From the NCBI GenBank assembly GCA_001443375.1, contig LDXM01000025.1, forward strand, positions 1 to 40,260: a stretch of DNA of 40,260 bases. Direction: 5' to 3'. The translations under genes were made by a program, and so were the position numbers. The notes below the pieces were generated by a model, which did no database searches, was not told the origin of the DNA, and was given only the letters and a program-made list of their open reading frames with translations. This document shows, piece after piece, positions 15,978 through 24,331 of this stretch (position 1 is its first letter; each line of letters starts with the position of its first letter). Source of the DNA: Chloroflexi bacterium CSP1-4. Lineage in GTDB: Bacteria; Chloroflexota; Limnocylindria; Limnocylindrales; CSP1-4.

Positions 15978-16318
15978 CCCGCCGTCCGCTGCCCATGCTC
16001 GGTCCTGCCGGGGCGAAGGGCGCGGAGGCCGACGATCCGCTCGAGCTGGTCGGCGTGCCGGTGGCCGTGGACGAGGCGACCTTCGACGAGATGGCGCGCT
16101 GCCTGGTCGAGGAGTACGTCCGCGACGGCTGGGACGACGCCCACCTGCTGGCCCTCTTCCGCTCGCCGTTCTACGCCGGCCTGCACGTCATCTGGCGGCG
16201 CCGCGGCGAGGCCTGGGTGCGCCGGCTGATGGCCACGACTCGCGTGCGCTGGGGCCGCCCCGACCCCGGGACCTCCGACCCGCCGGCCCAGGGAGCGCCA
16301 CGGGGAGCGCCACGCTGA
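15974..16318 (+). CDS. Small protein between alpha and beta, unknown function
   Basis: A 114-aa soluble-looking protein of no family I can name. The folded part (about residues 25-85) is rich in acidic and aromatic residues, for example ARCLVEEYVRDGWDDAHLLA, LFRSPFYAGLHVIWRRRGEA and WVRRLM; the C-terminus is Pro/Gly-rich and probably disordered. It overlaps the alpha stop by 4 nt and shares a nucleotide with the beta start, so it is made in step with both. That position suggests an assembly factor or small subunit of the complex. It has no signal peptide and only one Cys, so it is unlikely to carry a cofactor itself. Confidence 0.72.
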   Translation: MTRRPLPMLGPAGAKGAEADDPLELVGVPVAVDEATFDEMARCLVEEYVRDGWDDAHLLALFRSPFYAGLHVIWRRRGEAWVRRLMATTRVRWGRPDPGTSDPPAQGAPRGAPR

Positions 16319-17598
16319 TGGCCGACGTCCGCAACTGGCAGCTGGGCCGGACGATGAGCTACCCCTACCCGGAGAGCCATCCGGATCGGCAGTTCGCCTT
16401 CGTCTTCAACATCAACCGCTGCATCGCCTGCCAGACGTGTTCGATGGCGTGCAAGTCCACCTGGACCTTCTCCAAGGGCCAGGAGCTGATGTGGTGGAAC
16501 AACGTCGAGACGAAGCCGTACGGCGGCTATCCGCGCCACTGGGACGTCAAGGTGCTGGAGTTGCTCGACGAGGCGAACAGCACGGCCGGCGTCGAGCCGA
16601 GCTGGCAGCCCACGACCGCGGCCGACCGCGAGGCGCCCTACGGGTCATACGACGGGATGACCATCTTCGAGGCCGCCGCGGCCGAGACGCCGCCGGTCCG
16701 GCAGGCCGTCGGCTACCAGCCCGCGCCGGACGAGTGGTCGGCCCCGAACATCTTCGAGGACGTGCCGCACCCCGGGCGGCCGGCGCCCGGCTCGCTGGGC
16801 CTGGAGCAGGACGGCGCGCAACTGCCCGAGCACGTGGCCTGGTTCTTCTACCTCCAGCGGCTGTGCAACCACTGCACCTACCCCGCCTGTCTGGCTGCCT
16901 GTCCACGCAAGGCGATCTACAAGCGTCCCGAGGACGGCATCGTGCTCATCGACCAGGCGCGCTGCCGCGGCTACCGCAAGTGCGTCGAGGCCTGCCCGTA
17001 CAAGAAGTCGATGTACCGGCCGACCACCCGCGTGAGCGAGAAATGCGTGGCCTGCTACCCGCGCATCGAGGGCCGCGATCCGCTCAGCGACGGCATGCCC
17101 ATGGAGACGCGCTGCATGTCCGCCTGCCCGGGCAAGATCCGCCTGCAGGGACTCGTGGCGCTGGACGCCGATGGCAGCTGGGCGGACGACCCGCAGAACC
17201 CGATCGTCTTCATGGTCCGCCACGAGAAGGTGGCCCTGCCCCTCTATCCGCAATTCGGGACCGAGCCGAACGGCTTCTACATCCCGCCCCGCTGGGCGCC
17301 CCGCGACTACCTCGTGCAGATGTTCGGGCCCGGCGTGGACGAGGCGCTGGCGCGCTACCGCGCTCCCTCGCGCGAGCTGCTGGCAGTGCTGCAGCTCTTC
17401 CGTGCGACGCAGAAGATCATCTTCCGCTTCGAGATCGAGGAGGGCCCGAAGGTCTTCGAGACCGAGATCGACGGCAAGCCCTGGAGCATGTACGACGACA
17501 CGGTCATCGGCTTCGACCAGCAGGGCCGCGAGGCCGTGCGCGTGCGGGTCGAGGAGCCCATCTACCAGCGGCCGGCGCCGCGCGTGAACTCGATCTGA
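16318..17598 (+). CDS. Fe-S electron-transfer (beta) subunit, NxrB-like
   Basis: A 426-aa ferredoxin-type subunit relaying electrons between the Mo site and heme b. Four Cys groups are visible: CIACQTCSMACKSTW (Cys35, 38, 41, 45), CNHCTYPACLAACPRKAI, CRGYRKCVEACPYKK, and CVACYPRIEG with ETRCMSACPGKIR. Tyr in CRGYRKC sits where NarH has Trp in place of a Cys, indicating one 3Fe-4S and three 4Fe-4S clusters. The stretch GQELMWWNNVETKPYGGYP and ending VEEPIYQRPAPRVN match my memory of Nitrospira NxrB closely; that protein has Asp where this one has Cys45. No signal peptide: it would be exported bound to alpha. Start overlaps the previous stop (TGATG). Confidence 0.9.
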   Translation: MADVRNWQLGRTMSYPYPESHPDRQFAFVFNINRCIACQTCSMACKSTWTFSKGQELMWWNNVETKPYGGYPRHWDVKVLELLDEANSTAGVEPSWQPTTAADREAPYGSYDGMTIFEAAAAETPPVRQAVGYQPAPDEWSAPNIFEDVPHPGRPAPGSLGLEQDGAQLPEHVAWFFYLQRLCNHCTYPACLAACPRKAIYKRPEDGIVLIDQARCRGYRKCVEACPYKKSMYRPTTRVSEKCVACYPRIEGRDPLSDGMPMETRCMSACPGKIRLQGLVALDADGSWADDPQNPIVFMVRHEKVALPLYPQFGTEPNGFYIPPRWAPRDYLVQMFGPGVDEALARYRAPSRELLAVLQLFRATQKIIFRFEIEEGPKVFETEIDGKPWSMYDDTVIGFDQQGREAVRVRVEEPIYQRPAPRVNSI

Positions 17599-18344
17599 TG
17601 GACGCCGCCGTCCTCACCCGCTCCGGCGATGCCCTCGACCGGGCGCTGGCCCGGGCCGACCTGTACCGCGAGCTGGCGGCCGGCCTGCGCGACCCCGACG
17701 GCCCCCAGGCGGCCGGGATCGAGCCCGAGGTCGTGGTCGAGGCGGCCGAAGCCCTCGGCCTGGCGCTCTCGCTCACCACGGGGTCGGCCATCCGCGGCGC
17801 CGCGGACCCGGCCGTCCGCGCCCACCAGCATCGCGAGCTGTTCGGGCATGTCGTGGCCCAGGGCTGTCCGCCCTACGAGACCGAGTACGGCCGCCGCCAC
17901 GTCTTCGGCCAGGCCCAGGAGTTGGCCGACATCGCGGCCTTCTACAACGCCTTCGGCCTGACGACCTCGGCCGGCGGGGAGCGCGTCGACCACGTGTCCG
18001 CCGAGCTCGAGTTCCTGGCCGTCCTCGCCCTCAAGGAGGCGCTGGCACTGGCGCGCGAGGAGGCGGACCCGGCAGAGCGGGCGCGGTCGGGCGCCGCCGG
18101 CTTCCTCCGGGATCACGCCGGGCGCTGGATCCCGGCGCTCGCCGCGCTGATCGAGCAGCGCGCCCCGGAGGGCGCCTACGCGGCTTTCACGGGGCTCGCC
18201 GCCGCGCTCGTCGAGGTACACGGCCGCGAGCTGGGCGTCGAGCCGGAGGCGCTCGGCCCGGGGGACCTGCGCCCGATCCTCGAGGAGCCCGACGGCTTCG
18301 CGTTCGAGTGCGGAGTGGATGCCGATGACGACATTCCGCGTTGA
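17598..18344 (+). CDS. TorD/DmsD-family molybdoenzyme chaperone
   Basis: A 248-aa all-helical cytoplasmic chaperone of the TorD family. It would hold the Tat signal and apo-alpha until cofactor insertion. Characteristic segments are PPYETEYG, QAQELADIAAFYNAFGLT and VDHVSAELEFLAVLALKEAL. It equals the delta subunit of the ethylbenzene dehydrogenase, DMS dehydrogenase and chlorate reductase operons and is not expected in the mature enzyme. Its start shares one base with the beta stop, and its last 26 nt overlap the next gene. Confidence 0.87.
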   Translation: MDAAVLTRSGDALDRALARADLYRELAAGLRDPDGPQAAGIEPEVVVEAAEALGLALSLTTGSAIRGAADPAVRAHQHRELFGHVVAQGCPPYETEYGRRHVFGQAQELADIAAFYNAFGLTTSAGGERVDHVSAELEFLAVLALKEALALAREEADPAERARSGAAGFLRDHAGRWIPALAALIEQRAPEGAYAAFTGLAAALVEVHGRELGVEPEALGPGDLRPILEEPDGFAFECGVDADDDIPR

Positions 18345-19257
18345 ACCCGCCTTCGCCGAGTCGCTCGCCTGGCGCACCCTGCGGCGCCGCGCCGACGGCG
18401 GCCGGCCCGAGGCACTGACCGTCCACCACGAGCGCGCCGCCGAGCTGTATGCGCAGCCGGCGGTCCCGTCGCGCGAGCGGGCCTTCGAGCGGCTGGCGGC
18501 GCAGGAGCTGGGCGAGCTCGAGGTCATGGCCCCCCTCGCCGCCGCGCTCGACGAGCGGCCCGGCGTCGCCGCGGCCGTGGACCTGGTGCTGGTGGGAGAG
18601 GCGCCCGCCGCGGTCGTCGAGGGAATCACCTGCGACCCCGCGCGGCGACGCATCGGGGTGAGCGTCCAGGCTCGTCGCTTCGACGACCCGGCCGGGCTGC
18701 GCGCCTGGGCTCGCCACGCCCTCGGCCACACGGAGGACGCCATCGACCCCGACTTCGGCTTCGAGCCGGGCTGGGACGGCCTCCCCGGCCGGGGCCGCTT
18801 CGCGGAGCGCCTGCACGCGCTGTGGGACGTCTCGATCGACACGCGCGCCGAAGCGCTGCACGAGTCCGCGGGTTCCGAGGGCCGGATGGCGCGACGTCGC
18901 ACGGCTCACGCGGGCGCAATCGCCGGCCTCTGGCCGGAGCTCGCAGGGGACGCGGCGGCCGTCGTCGAGCGCCTCTGGAGCGGTCCGCGGCCATCGTTCC
19001 CGGAGCTGCGGCGTTGGGCGGAGGAGCCCACCGCGCTGGCCGCGGCCACGGGCGCGACCCTCTCGTCCGAGCCGCGCCAGGGAGCGGTGGCGGGCATCTG
19101 TCCCCTGTGCCGCTTCCCGAGCGCGACGCTCGACCTGCCGTCGCCCGCCATCGCCGCGCTGGTCGCCGCGGAGTTCCCCGACCGGCGACCGGACGACCGC
19201 CTGTGCGATCGCTGCGCCGACCGCTACCGGTTCGCACAGCTCGGAGGTGTCGCCTGA
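18319..19257 (+). CDS. Zinc-ribbon protein of unknown function in the NXR-like operon
   Basis: A 312-aa protein, no family recognised. It begins inside the TorD gene in another frame (26-nt overlap); ATG 18319 or the second ATG at 18325 could start it. The body is helical and Arg/Ala-rich with no signal peptide or membrane segment. The C-terminus has a four-cysteine metal site: CPLCRFPS about residue 270, then CDRCADRYRF about 25 residues later. The layout, helical body plus C-terminal CxxC pairs, recalls FdhE-type maturation proteins of formate dehydrogenase, so a cofactor insertion or quality-control role is a reasonable guess. It overlaps the gamma start (TGATG). Confidence 0.72.
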   Translation: MPMTTFRVEPAFAESLAWRTLRRRADGGRPEALTVHHERAAELYAQPAVPSRERAFERLAAQELGELEVMAPLAAALDERPGVAAAVDLVLVGEAPAAVVEGITCDPARRRIGVSVQARRFDDPAGLRAWARHALGHTEDAIDPDFGFEPGWDGLPGRGRFAERLHALWDVSIDTRAEALHESAGSEGRMARRRTAHAGAIAGLWPELAGDAAAVVERLWSGPRPSFPELRRWAEEPTALAAATGATLSSEPRQGAVAGICPLCRFPSATLDLPSPAIAALVAAEFPDRRPDDRLCDRCADRYRFAQLGGVA

Positions 19258-20264
19258 TGATCCCGCGCGAACGCCGGCTGCGAGCACTCGGCCTCCTCCT
19301 GGTGATCCTGACCGCCCTGCTGACGGCCTTCGGCGTCCCGGTCACGAGCGCACAGGGCACCACCCTGCGCGTCGTCCGCTCGGAAGGGACGCTGCCCACT
19401 GACGACCCCTGGTCGTCGGCCTGGAACGCCATCCGCCCGGTGGACGTCACGCTCTCCGGCCAGGCCGTCGCGCCACCGCGGCTGTTGCTGCCCAACGTGC
19501 CCACCGTACGGGCACGGGCGATGATCGACGGCGAGCGCTTCGCCGTGCTCCTCGAATGGACGGATACGACCATCGACGAGGACGTCATCGATGTCAGCCG
19601 GTTCGCCGACCAGGCCGCCGTGCAGTTCGCACTCGGCAGCGGGACCTCGGTGTGCATGGGCCAGCAGGCCGGCGCGCTCAACATCTGGCACTGGAAGGCC
19701 GACTGGGCCGCGGACCTCGCGGCGCGGAAGGACATCGAGCAGCGCTTCCCCAACGCCCCGCAGGACGAGCACCTGCCGCCCGACCTGGCCGAAGGGGCCG
19801 GCCTCGGCCCGGACGGCTTCCTGACCGGGCGGGCGGCGGGCAATCCCCGCTCGGCCCTCGTGCGGCCGAGCTCGGTCGAGGACCTCGTCGCCGCCGGCTT
19901 CGGCACGCTCACCTCGGAGCCGCTGGAGCGACAGGACGTCGCGGGCGCCTCGGCCTACCGGGACGGGATATGGCGCGTGGTGATGTCGCGACGACTCGAC
20001 AACGCCGATCCCAACGATGCGCCCCTCGCCGTCGGAAGCGCCATCGTGGTCGCCTTCGCGGTCTGGGACGGGGCGAAGGGCGACCGGAACGGCACGAAGT
20101 CGGTCTCCGCCTGGCTGTCGCTGGTGATCCCGGGCCGCGAGATGAGCCTGCTCGACCACTGGCCGTTCCTGGCCATGATGCTGGTGGTGTTGGCGCTCGG
20201 CGCCTGGCTGCTGTGGATCGGGTCCCGGCAGCCCGCGGTCGGGCTGGGAGGGCCACCATCGTGA
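19257..20264 (+). CDS. Heme-b (gamma) subunit, ethylbenzene-dehydrogenase-related, membrane anchored
   Basis: A 335-aa subunit with a Sec signal peptide (residues 1-33, cleavage near VTSAQG), a beta-rich domain of the ethylbenzene dehydrogenase gamma/NxrC type, and a C-terminal helix (about residues 300-320, [19 protein letters not shown]) that would hold the complex on the outer face of the membrane. In this family heme b is ligated by Met and Lys; [18 protein letters not shown] contains candidates, not proven. GGAGG lies 9 nt before the ATG, although it also overlaps the previous stop. It passes electrons between the beta subunit and a cytochrome or quinone pool. Confidence 0.82.
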   Translation: MIPRERRLRALGLLLVILTALLTAFGVPVTSAQGTTLRVVRSEGTLPTDDPWSSAWNAIRPVDVTLSGQAVAPPRLLLPNVPTVRARAMIDGERFAVLLEWTDTTIDEDVIDVSRFADQAAVQFALGSGTSVCMGQQAGALNIWHWKADWAADLAARKDIEQRFPNAPQDEHLPPDLAEGAGLGPDGFLTGRAAGNPRSALVRPSSVEDLVAAGFGTLTSEPLERQDVAGASAYRDGIWRVVMSRRLDNADPNDAPLAVGSAIVVAFAVWDGAKGDRNGTKSVSAWLSLVIPGREMSLLDHWPFLAMMLVVLALGAWLLWIGSRQPAVGLGGPPS

Positions 20265-21211
20265 CCGCGGACGCACCTGCGCTGCCGGCGCTCCGGACCG
20301 TCGCCGCGGCGCCGGTCATCGCGGGCTGGCTGCTGGCGGCGACCGCCATCGATCTCTTCGTCACGCGGCTCGCCTCGCGCATGACCATCTTCATGCCCAA
20401 GGATCCGGCGCTGGCCGGGGCGGCCTCCGCGGTGGGACGGCTGGCGGCCTTCGCCGACGCGCTCGTGCCCGTGCTCGCCGTCGCGCTGCTCGTCGCGCTG
20501 ATCGCCGGGGCCGGGAGCGGCGGTCTGGCCTACCGGATCGGGCTGGCCGCGACCGCGGGCGTGGCCGCGGCCGGCGTGATGGCCGTCGCCGTCCCGCCGT
20601 CTCCCTGGGTCGGGCTGGCCACGGACGTCCTGGTCATGGCCGCGCTGGCCGTCTTCGCCGGTCCGCTCCTGCCCGGAGCGCGGCGCCTCGGACCGGGCGG
20701 CGCTGCCGTCCTGGCGCTGGCTGGGGCGGCCGGGCTGGCTGCGCTGGCCCGGCTCGTCGAGAGCCTCGGCGCCCTGCCGGGCGGTGGCGGCCTGCCCTTC
20801 GTCGAGACCGGCCTGCGAGGGGCCGGCGAGGTCCTCTTCGTCCTCGGCGCCGCGACGGCGGGCTGGGCCGGCCTGCGCCTGGCGCGTCGGGCCGGGATCA
20901 TGCCGCGCTGGGTGGTCGGGGCCGGTGTGGTCGTCGCGGCGCTCCTGCTCGCCGCAACCGCCCTCGCCCCCTCGATGACGGGCATGATCCTCACCTGGAG
21001 CCTCGGCTTGAGCGGGGGCCTGCCCGCGGTCGTCTACGCCGCCGGCGGCGGGCTGGCCGTGGCGGGGCTTCTCTCGCTGGCCGGCCCACGGCGCGAGGCG
21101 GCCGTCGGCCTGGGGACCGTGCTCCTCGCCGGGAACGCCCTCTCCGCATCGGGGCTGCTGCTGGCCGGCCTGCTCGGGATCGCCGTCGCAGCGCGAGGCG
21201 TCCGCGACTGA
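20261..21211 (+). CDS. Polytopic membrane protein lacking His and Cys, last gene of the operon
   Basis: A 316-aa protein with roughly eight hydrophobic segments, over half Ala, Gly, Leu and Val. It contains no histidine and no cysteine, so it cannot bind heme through His or Fe-S through Cys and is not a NarI-like cytochrome b. Polar residues that could matter are in [20 protein letters not shown] and LARLVESLG. It starts with GTG overlapping the gamma stop (GTGA). A role in anchoring, substrate transport (nitrite/nitrate) or assembly is conceivable; none is shown by sequence. Confidence 0.77.
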   Translation: MTADAPALPALRTVAAAPVIAGWLLAATAIDLFVTRLASRMTIFMPKDPALAGAASAVGRLAAFADALVPVLAVALLVALIAGAGSGGLAYRIGLAATAGVAAAGVMAVAVPPSPWVGLATDVLVMAALAVFAGPLLPGARRLGPGGAAVLALAGAAGLAALARLVESLGALPGGGGLPFVETGLRGAGEVLFVLGAATAGWAGLRLARRAGIMPRWVVGAGVVVAALLLAATALAPSMTGMILTWSLGLSGGLPAVVYAAGGGLAVAGLLSLAGPRREAAVGLGTVLLAGNALSASGLLLAGLLGIAVAARGVRD

Positions 21212-21226
21212 CGGGTCCCGCCGGGC

Positions 21227-21232
21227 TAGACT
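21227..21232 (+). promoter_or_regulatory. -10 box of a leaderless promoter for the homocysteine methyltransferase
   Basis: TAGACT lies exactly 6 nt before the ATG at 21239; no Shine-Dalgarno sequence. It begins 15 bp after the stop of the NXR-like operon. Confidence 0.5.
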
Positions 21233-21238
21233 TCGCCG

Positions 21239-22240
21239 ATGACGAGACCGAGGAGGATCCTGCGGCCCGCTTCGGCCGACCCCGGACCCGTCGACCCGGC
21301 GGCGTTCCCCGGCGTCGACGCACGCCGGCGGGCCGCTGGTGGCAAGGCGAGCGCGCGGTGGCGGGCGCTCCTCGAGGACGGCTCGACGGTCCTCGCCGAC
21401 GGCGCCATGGGCACGATGCTCTTCGCGGCCGGCCTCCAGTTCGGCGACCCGCCCGAGGTCTGGAATCTCACCCAACCGGACGTCGTGCGGCGTATCCACC
21501 GCGGCTACCTCGAGGCGGGCTCCCTGATCCTCATGACGAACACGTTCGGCGGCAACCGGCTCCGGCTCGGCCTCCACGGCCTCGATGGCCGGGTCGCCGA
21601 GCTGAACCAGACGGCGGCGATCCTCCTCCGGGCCGAGGTCGAGGCTGCCGGTGGTCACGCGCTCCTGGCCGGCGACATCGGCCCCAGCGGGGCGATCATG
21701 GCCCCGACGGGAACGCTCGACTACGGGGAGGCGGTGGATGTCTTCGCGGAGCAGGCTTCGGCACTCGTGGCCGGCGGGGTCGACCTCATCTGGGTCGAGA
21801 CGATGTCCGATCTCACCGAGGTCCGGGCGGCGATCGAGGGCGTCCGGCGGGTCTCGCCCGGTATCCCGCTCATCGCGACGATGACCTTCGACACACGCGG
21901 TCACACGATGATGGGCGTCTCCCCCGAGCAGGCGGTCGTGGCGCTCACCGCGTGGGGCGCGGACGCCGTCGGCGGCAACTGCGGCAACGGTCCGGATGAG
22001 CTCCTCCCCGTGATCGAGCGGATGCGGGCGGCCGCCCCCGACGCGATGCTCGTCGCGAAGTCGAATGCCGGGATGCCCGAGCTGGTCGACATGCGAGCCG
22101 TCTACCGCGCCGATCCGGCCATGATGGCGGCCAAGGCGCTGGCGATGCGGGATGCCGGCGCGAGGATCGTCGGCGGCTGCTGCGGAAGCACGCCCGAGCA
22201 CCTGCGGGCGATGGAGGAGGCGCTCACCCGCCGGGTCTGA
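21239..22240 (+). CDS. Homocysteine S-methyltransferase family protein
   Basis: A 333-aa zinc-dependent methyltransferase barrel like the N-terminal module of MetH and betaine:homocysteine methyltransferases. Motifs: [56 protein letters not shown], and the zinc cysteines in [11 protein letters not shown] and [12 protein letters not shown]. It would methylate homocysteine to methionine; the methyl donor is unknown since no cobalamin or folate domain is attached. It carries an N-terminal extension of about 40 residues of low complexity. Transcription is separate from the upstream operon, and it precedes msrA, so both neighbours concern methionine. Confidence 0.87.
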   Translation: MTRPRRILRPASADPGPVDPAAFPGVDARRRAAGGKASARWRALLEDGSTVLADGAMGTMLFAAGLQFGDPPEVWNLTQPDVVRRIHRGYLEAGSLILMTNTFGGNRLRLGLHGLDGRVAELNQTAAILLRAEVEAAGGHALLAGDIGPSGAIMAPTGTLDYGEAVDVFAEQASALVAGGVDLIWVETMSDLTEVRAAIEGVRRVSPGIPLIATMTFDTRGHTMMGVSPEQAVVALTAWGADAVGGNCGNGPDELLPVIERMRAAAPDAMLVAKSNAGMPELVDMRAVYRADPAMMAAKALAMRDAGARIVGGCCGSTPEHLRAMEEALTRRV

Positions 22241-22276
22241 TCCGAGCGTCGTCATCAGCGCGTCACGGGCTGCGGG

Positions 22277-22282
22277 TAGAGT
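22277..22282 (+). promoter_or_regulatory. -10 box of a leaderless promoter for msrA
   Basis: TAGAGT lies exactly 6 nt before the ATG at 22289; no Shine-Dalgarno sequence. Confidence 0.5.
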
Positions 22283-22288
22283 ACGGGC

Positions 22289-22948
22289 ATGTGGTCCCCC
22301 TCCCGTTCCCCGTCCATGCCCTCCCCCGATCGTGCCCTCCCCGGCCGCGCCGAGCCGATGCCCATCCCCGCGCGCCACTTCGTCAATGGCGCTCCGCTCG
22401 CCCCACCCTGGCCCGAGGGCACGATGACCGCGATCTTCGCGCTCGGCTGCTTCTGGGGGGCCGAGAAGGCCTTCTGGACGCTGCCCGGCGTGGTGAGCAC
22501 GGCCGTCGGCTACGCCGGCGGCTACACGCCCAACCCGACGTACCGAGAAGCGTGCAGCGGCATGACCGGCCACGCCGAGGTCGTCCTCGTGGCCTACGAC
22601 CCGTCGCGCATCGCCTACGACGAGCTGCTGCGCGTCTTCTGGGAGCACCACGATCCGACCCAGGGCATGCGCCAGGGCAATGACGTGGGCACCCAGTACC
22701 GCTCGGCCATCTACACCACGGGCGCCAACCAGCTTCGGGCGGCCGAGGCGTCGCGCGGCGCCTACCAGGCCCGCCTCCACGACGCCGGCTACGGCCCGAT
22801 CACGACGGAGATCCGCGAGGCGCCGGCCTTCTACTACGCCGAGGACTACCACCAGCAGTACCTGGCCAAGAACCCCGACGGCTACTGCCCCGACCACGGG
22901 ACCGGTGTCGCCTGCCCGTTGGGGCTCGGCGTCACGGCCACGGACTGA
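22289..22948 (+). CDS. msrA: Peptide-methionine (S)-S-oxide reductase
   Basis: MsrA, 219 aa, repairing oxidised methionine in proteins at the expense of thioredoxin. The catalytic Cys is in [14 protein letters not shown]; substrate-binding motifs are [20 protein letters not shown] and [11 protein letters not shown]; resolving cysteines lie in the C-terminal [13 protein letters not shown]. An N-terminal extension of about 40 residues precedes the catalytic core. The start is leaderless-like. Its 3' coding end (22877-22900) is the sequence repeated at 25537 and 26411, so this gene looks like the target of past insertions downstream. The reading frame itself is intact. Confidence 0.93.
   Translation: MWSPSRSPSMPSPDRALPGRAEPMPIPARHFVNGAPLAPPWPEGTMTAIFALGCFWGAEKAFWTLPGVVSTAVGYAGGYTPNPTYREACSGMTGHAEVVLVAYDPSRIAYDELLRVFWEHHDPTQGMRQGNDVGTQYRSAIYTTGANQLRAAEASRGAYQARLHDAGYGPITTEIREAPAFYYAEDYHQQYLAKNPDGYCPDHGTGVACPLGLGVTATD
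22877..22900 (+). repeat. msrA-tail direct repeat, copy 1
   Basis: This stretch encodes the DGYCPDHG end of MsrA. The 23 nt from 22877 to 22899 recur exactly at 25537-25559 and 26411-26433. In copy 1 it lies within the intact gene and is followed by the tail [16 protein letters not shown]. Confidence 0.75.
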
Positions 22949-23100
22949 CCCCGAACAGGGCTTCGAGCGACTGTGACCCCTTGATGGGGTTGTAGGTCGA
23001 ACAGCATCGGGCCACGTCTTCCACGCACCAGCGCCGTCGTGGCCGCCATCCGCGGCTGACCACATCAGCCGGGATGGCCTCCGGCAACCCCGAGTGCGAG
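22949..23100. other. Non-coding DNA after msrA
   Basis: No gene recognised. A small 5-bp hairpin (ACCCC-TTGAT-GGGGT, 22976-22990) may act as a weak msrA terminator. Confidence 0.3.
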
Positions 23101-23310
23101 TTGGCCGACGACCTGCGGACCTAGCCCGACAACCTCTCGGTCAGAGCCGCCTTACGGGCGGCGCGGACGCTCAGCGCTCGCTACTACAAGGACGGGTCGG
23201 AAATCCTCATCCAGACGGACAAGGCCCAGCCTCGCCGCCTGACACCGCGCGAGTGCGCTCGTCTGATGGGCTACCCGGACGACTTCGTCATCCCGGTGTC
23301 CGCTACGCGT
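23101..23310 (+). pseudogene. 3' remnant of a C5-cytosine DNA methyltransferase
   Basis: Frame 1 encodes [16 protein letters not shown] followed by [19 protein letters not shown] and VIPVS, the target-recognition/C-terminal block of Dcm-type methyltransferases. The catalytic PCQ and ENV motifs are absent, an in-frame TAG at 23122 precedes it, and after VIPVS the similarity stops before the conserved GN(S/A)V motif. It is therefore a fragment of about 60 codons, evidence of a lost restriction-modification gene. Confidence 0.6.
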
Positions 23311-23334
23311 CGGGCGACGCGAGCCGCGAGGCTC

Positions 23335-23545
23335 AGCTCGCCGCACGCAGCCGGTTCTTCACCGTCTTCGGCTCGGGACCTCGAGCAGGCACAGCGATGG
23401 GAACGTCTCGTCGGGGTGGTAGAGCGAGACGCTCCTTCAGCCCACCCGGCCTCTGCGCAGCCGAGGGCGACCTTCCAGAAGTCCGCCTGCGCCCGCGCGT
23501 CCGCACAGTCGAGCGTCAGCTCGACCTTGGTCTCACGTCGGGCTC
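23335..23545 (-). pseudogene. Frameshifted glyoxalase/VOC-family remnant
   Basis: The minus strand shows [20 protein letters not shown] followed by ALGC in one frame, then [16 protein letters not shown] in a second and [13 protein letters not shown]-stop in a third. Together they follow the usual VOC-domain order, but with two frameshifts and an early stop. Its truncated 3' end abuts the methylase remnant. Confidence 0.6.
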
Positions 23546-23547
23546 CC

Positions 23548-24120
23548 TCAGAGCGCGGAGAGGAAGTCCAGCACCCGCCGGGTCAGCAGTGCCGCCGCCT
23601 CCTCGTCGTACGACGGCAGCGAGCGGTCGGCGAAGTAGTGCTGGTCGCCCGGGTAGAGGAACAGCTCGACGGAGGAGGTCTGCTCGACGAGTGCCCGGGC
23701 CGCCTCGAGGTCGCCCTCCCCGGCGAAGATCGGGTCGCTGTCCATGCCGTGCACCTGACCGGGCAGGCCGTCGGGCCAGGGGCCGACGTACTCAAGCGGC
23801 AGGCAGGAGTAGAACAGCAATGCGCCCCGCGCGCCCGGCCGGGTCTGGGCGAGCTTCTGGGCCGGGATCACCCCGAACGAGAAGCCGGCGTAGACCAGCT
23901 CGGCCGGCAGCCCCTCGGCGGCCCGGATGCCACGTTCGGCCACCGCCTCGAAGCCCTCCTCCTCGACGTGGGCCAGCCCGGCCTCGATCGACTCGAACGT
24001 GCGGCCGTCGAACAGGTCGGGGGTGTGCACCGTGTGGCCGGCCTGGCGCAGCTCGTCGGCGAACGCGATCACCCCTTCGGTGAGCCCCTGCACGTGATGG
24101 AACAGCAACACCTCAGCCAT
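23548..24120 (-). CDS. Dienelactone-hydrolase-like alpha/beta hydrolase
   Basis: A 190-aa alpha/beta hydrolase of the DLH family, full length. The nucleophile elbow is AGFSFGV, with Ser where classic dienelactone hydrolases have Cys. The acid lies in the [14 protein letters not shown] region and the catalytic His in [13 protein letters not shown]. The ATG at 24120 has GGAGG 10 nt upstream. It is the one long intact metabolic gene inside the decayed islet. The substrate is unknown; relatives hydrolyse lactones and small esters. Confidence 0.8.
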   Translation of the reverse strand: MAEVLLFHHVQGLTEGVIAFADELRQAGHTVHTPDLFDGRTFESIEAGLAHVEEEGFEAVAERGIRAAEGLPAELVYAGFSFGVIPAQKLAQTRPGARGALLFYSCLPLEYVGPWPDGLPGQVHGMDSDPIFAGEGDLEAARALVEQTSSVELFLYPGDQHYFADRSLPSYDEEAAALLTRRVLDFLSAL

Positions 24121-24261
24121 GCTCGAACCGCCTCCCATGTGCTTGCATGTCGTCACTCGGGACCTCGGGCTAGGCGTGACGCCGGAGCGGGCCTAGGGTA
24201 AGGCACCGAGCACGAGCAGGCTGCAGCCCTGGCCCAGGTCACGACCGAGCAGTTTCGGAGA

Positions 24262-24280
24262 AGCCGCCGCCGCGGCGGCT
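24262..24280. repeat. GC hairpin upstream of the DUF1801 pseudogene
   Basis: AGCCGCCG-CCG-CGGCGGCT is a perfect 8-bp stem ending 3 bp before a TAGCAT -10 box (24284-24289). It could be an operator or a terminator for leftward transcripts. Confidence 0.35.
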
Positions 24281-24331
24281 CCCTAGCATGAGGGTCGTCC
24301 CCATCAAGACTCGCAGAGGAGGAAACCTGCA

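Noticed and set aside
23094-24083. Long plus-strand open frames of over 300 codons across the islet
   Set aside because: They pass through the methylase fragment and then run antisense to the intact hydrolase gene; low-complexity Arg/Pro composition.
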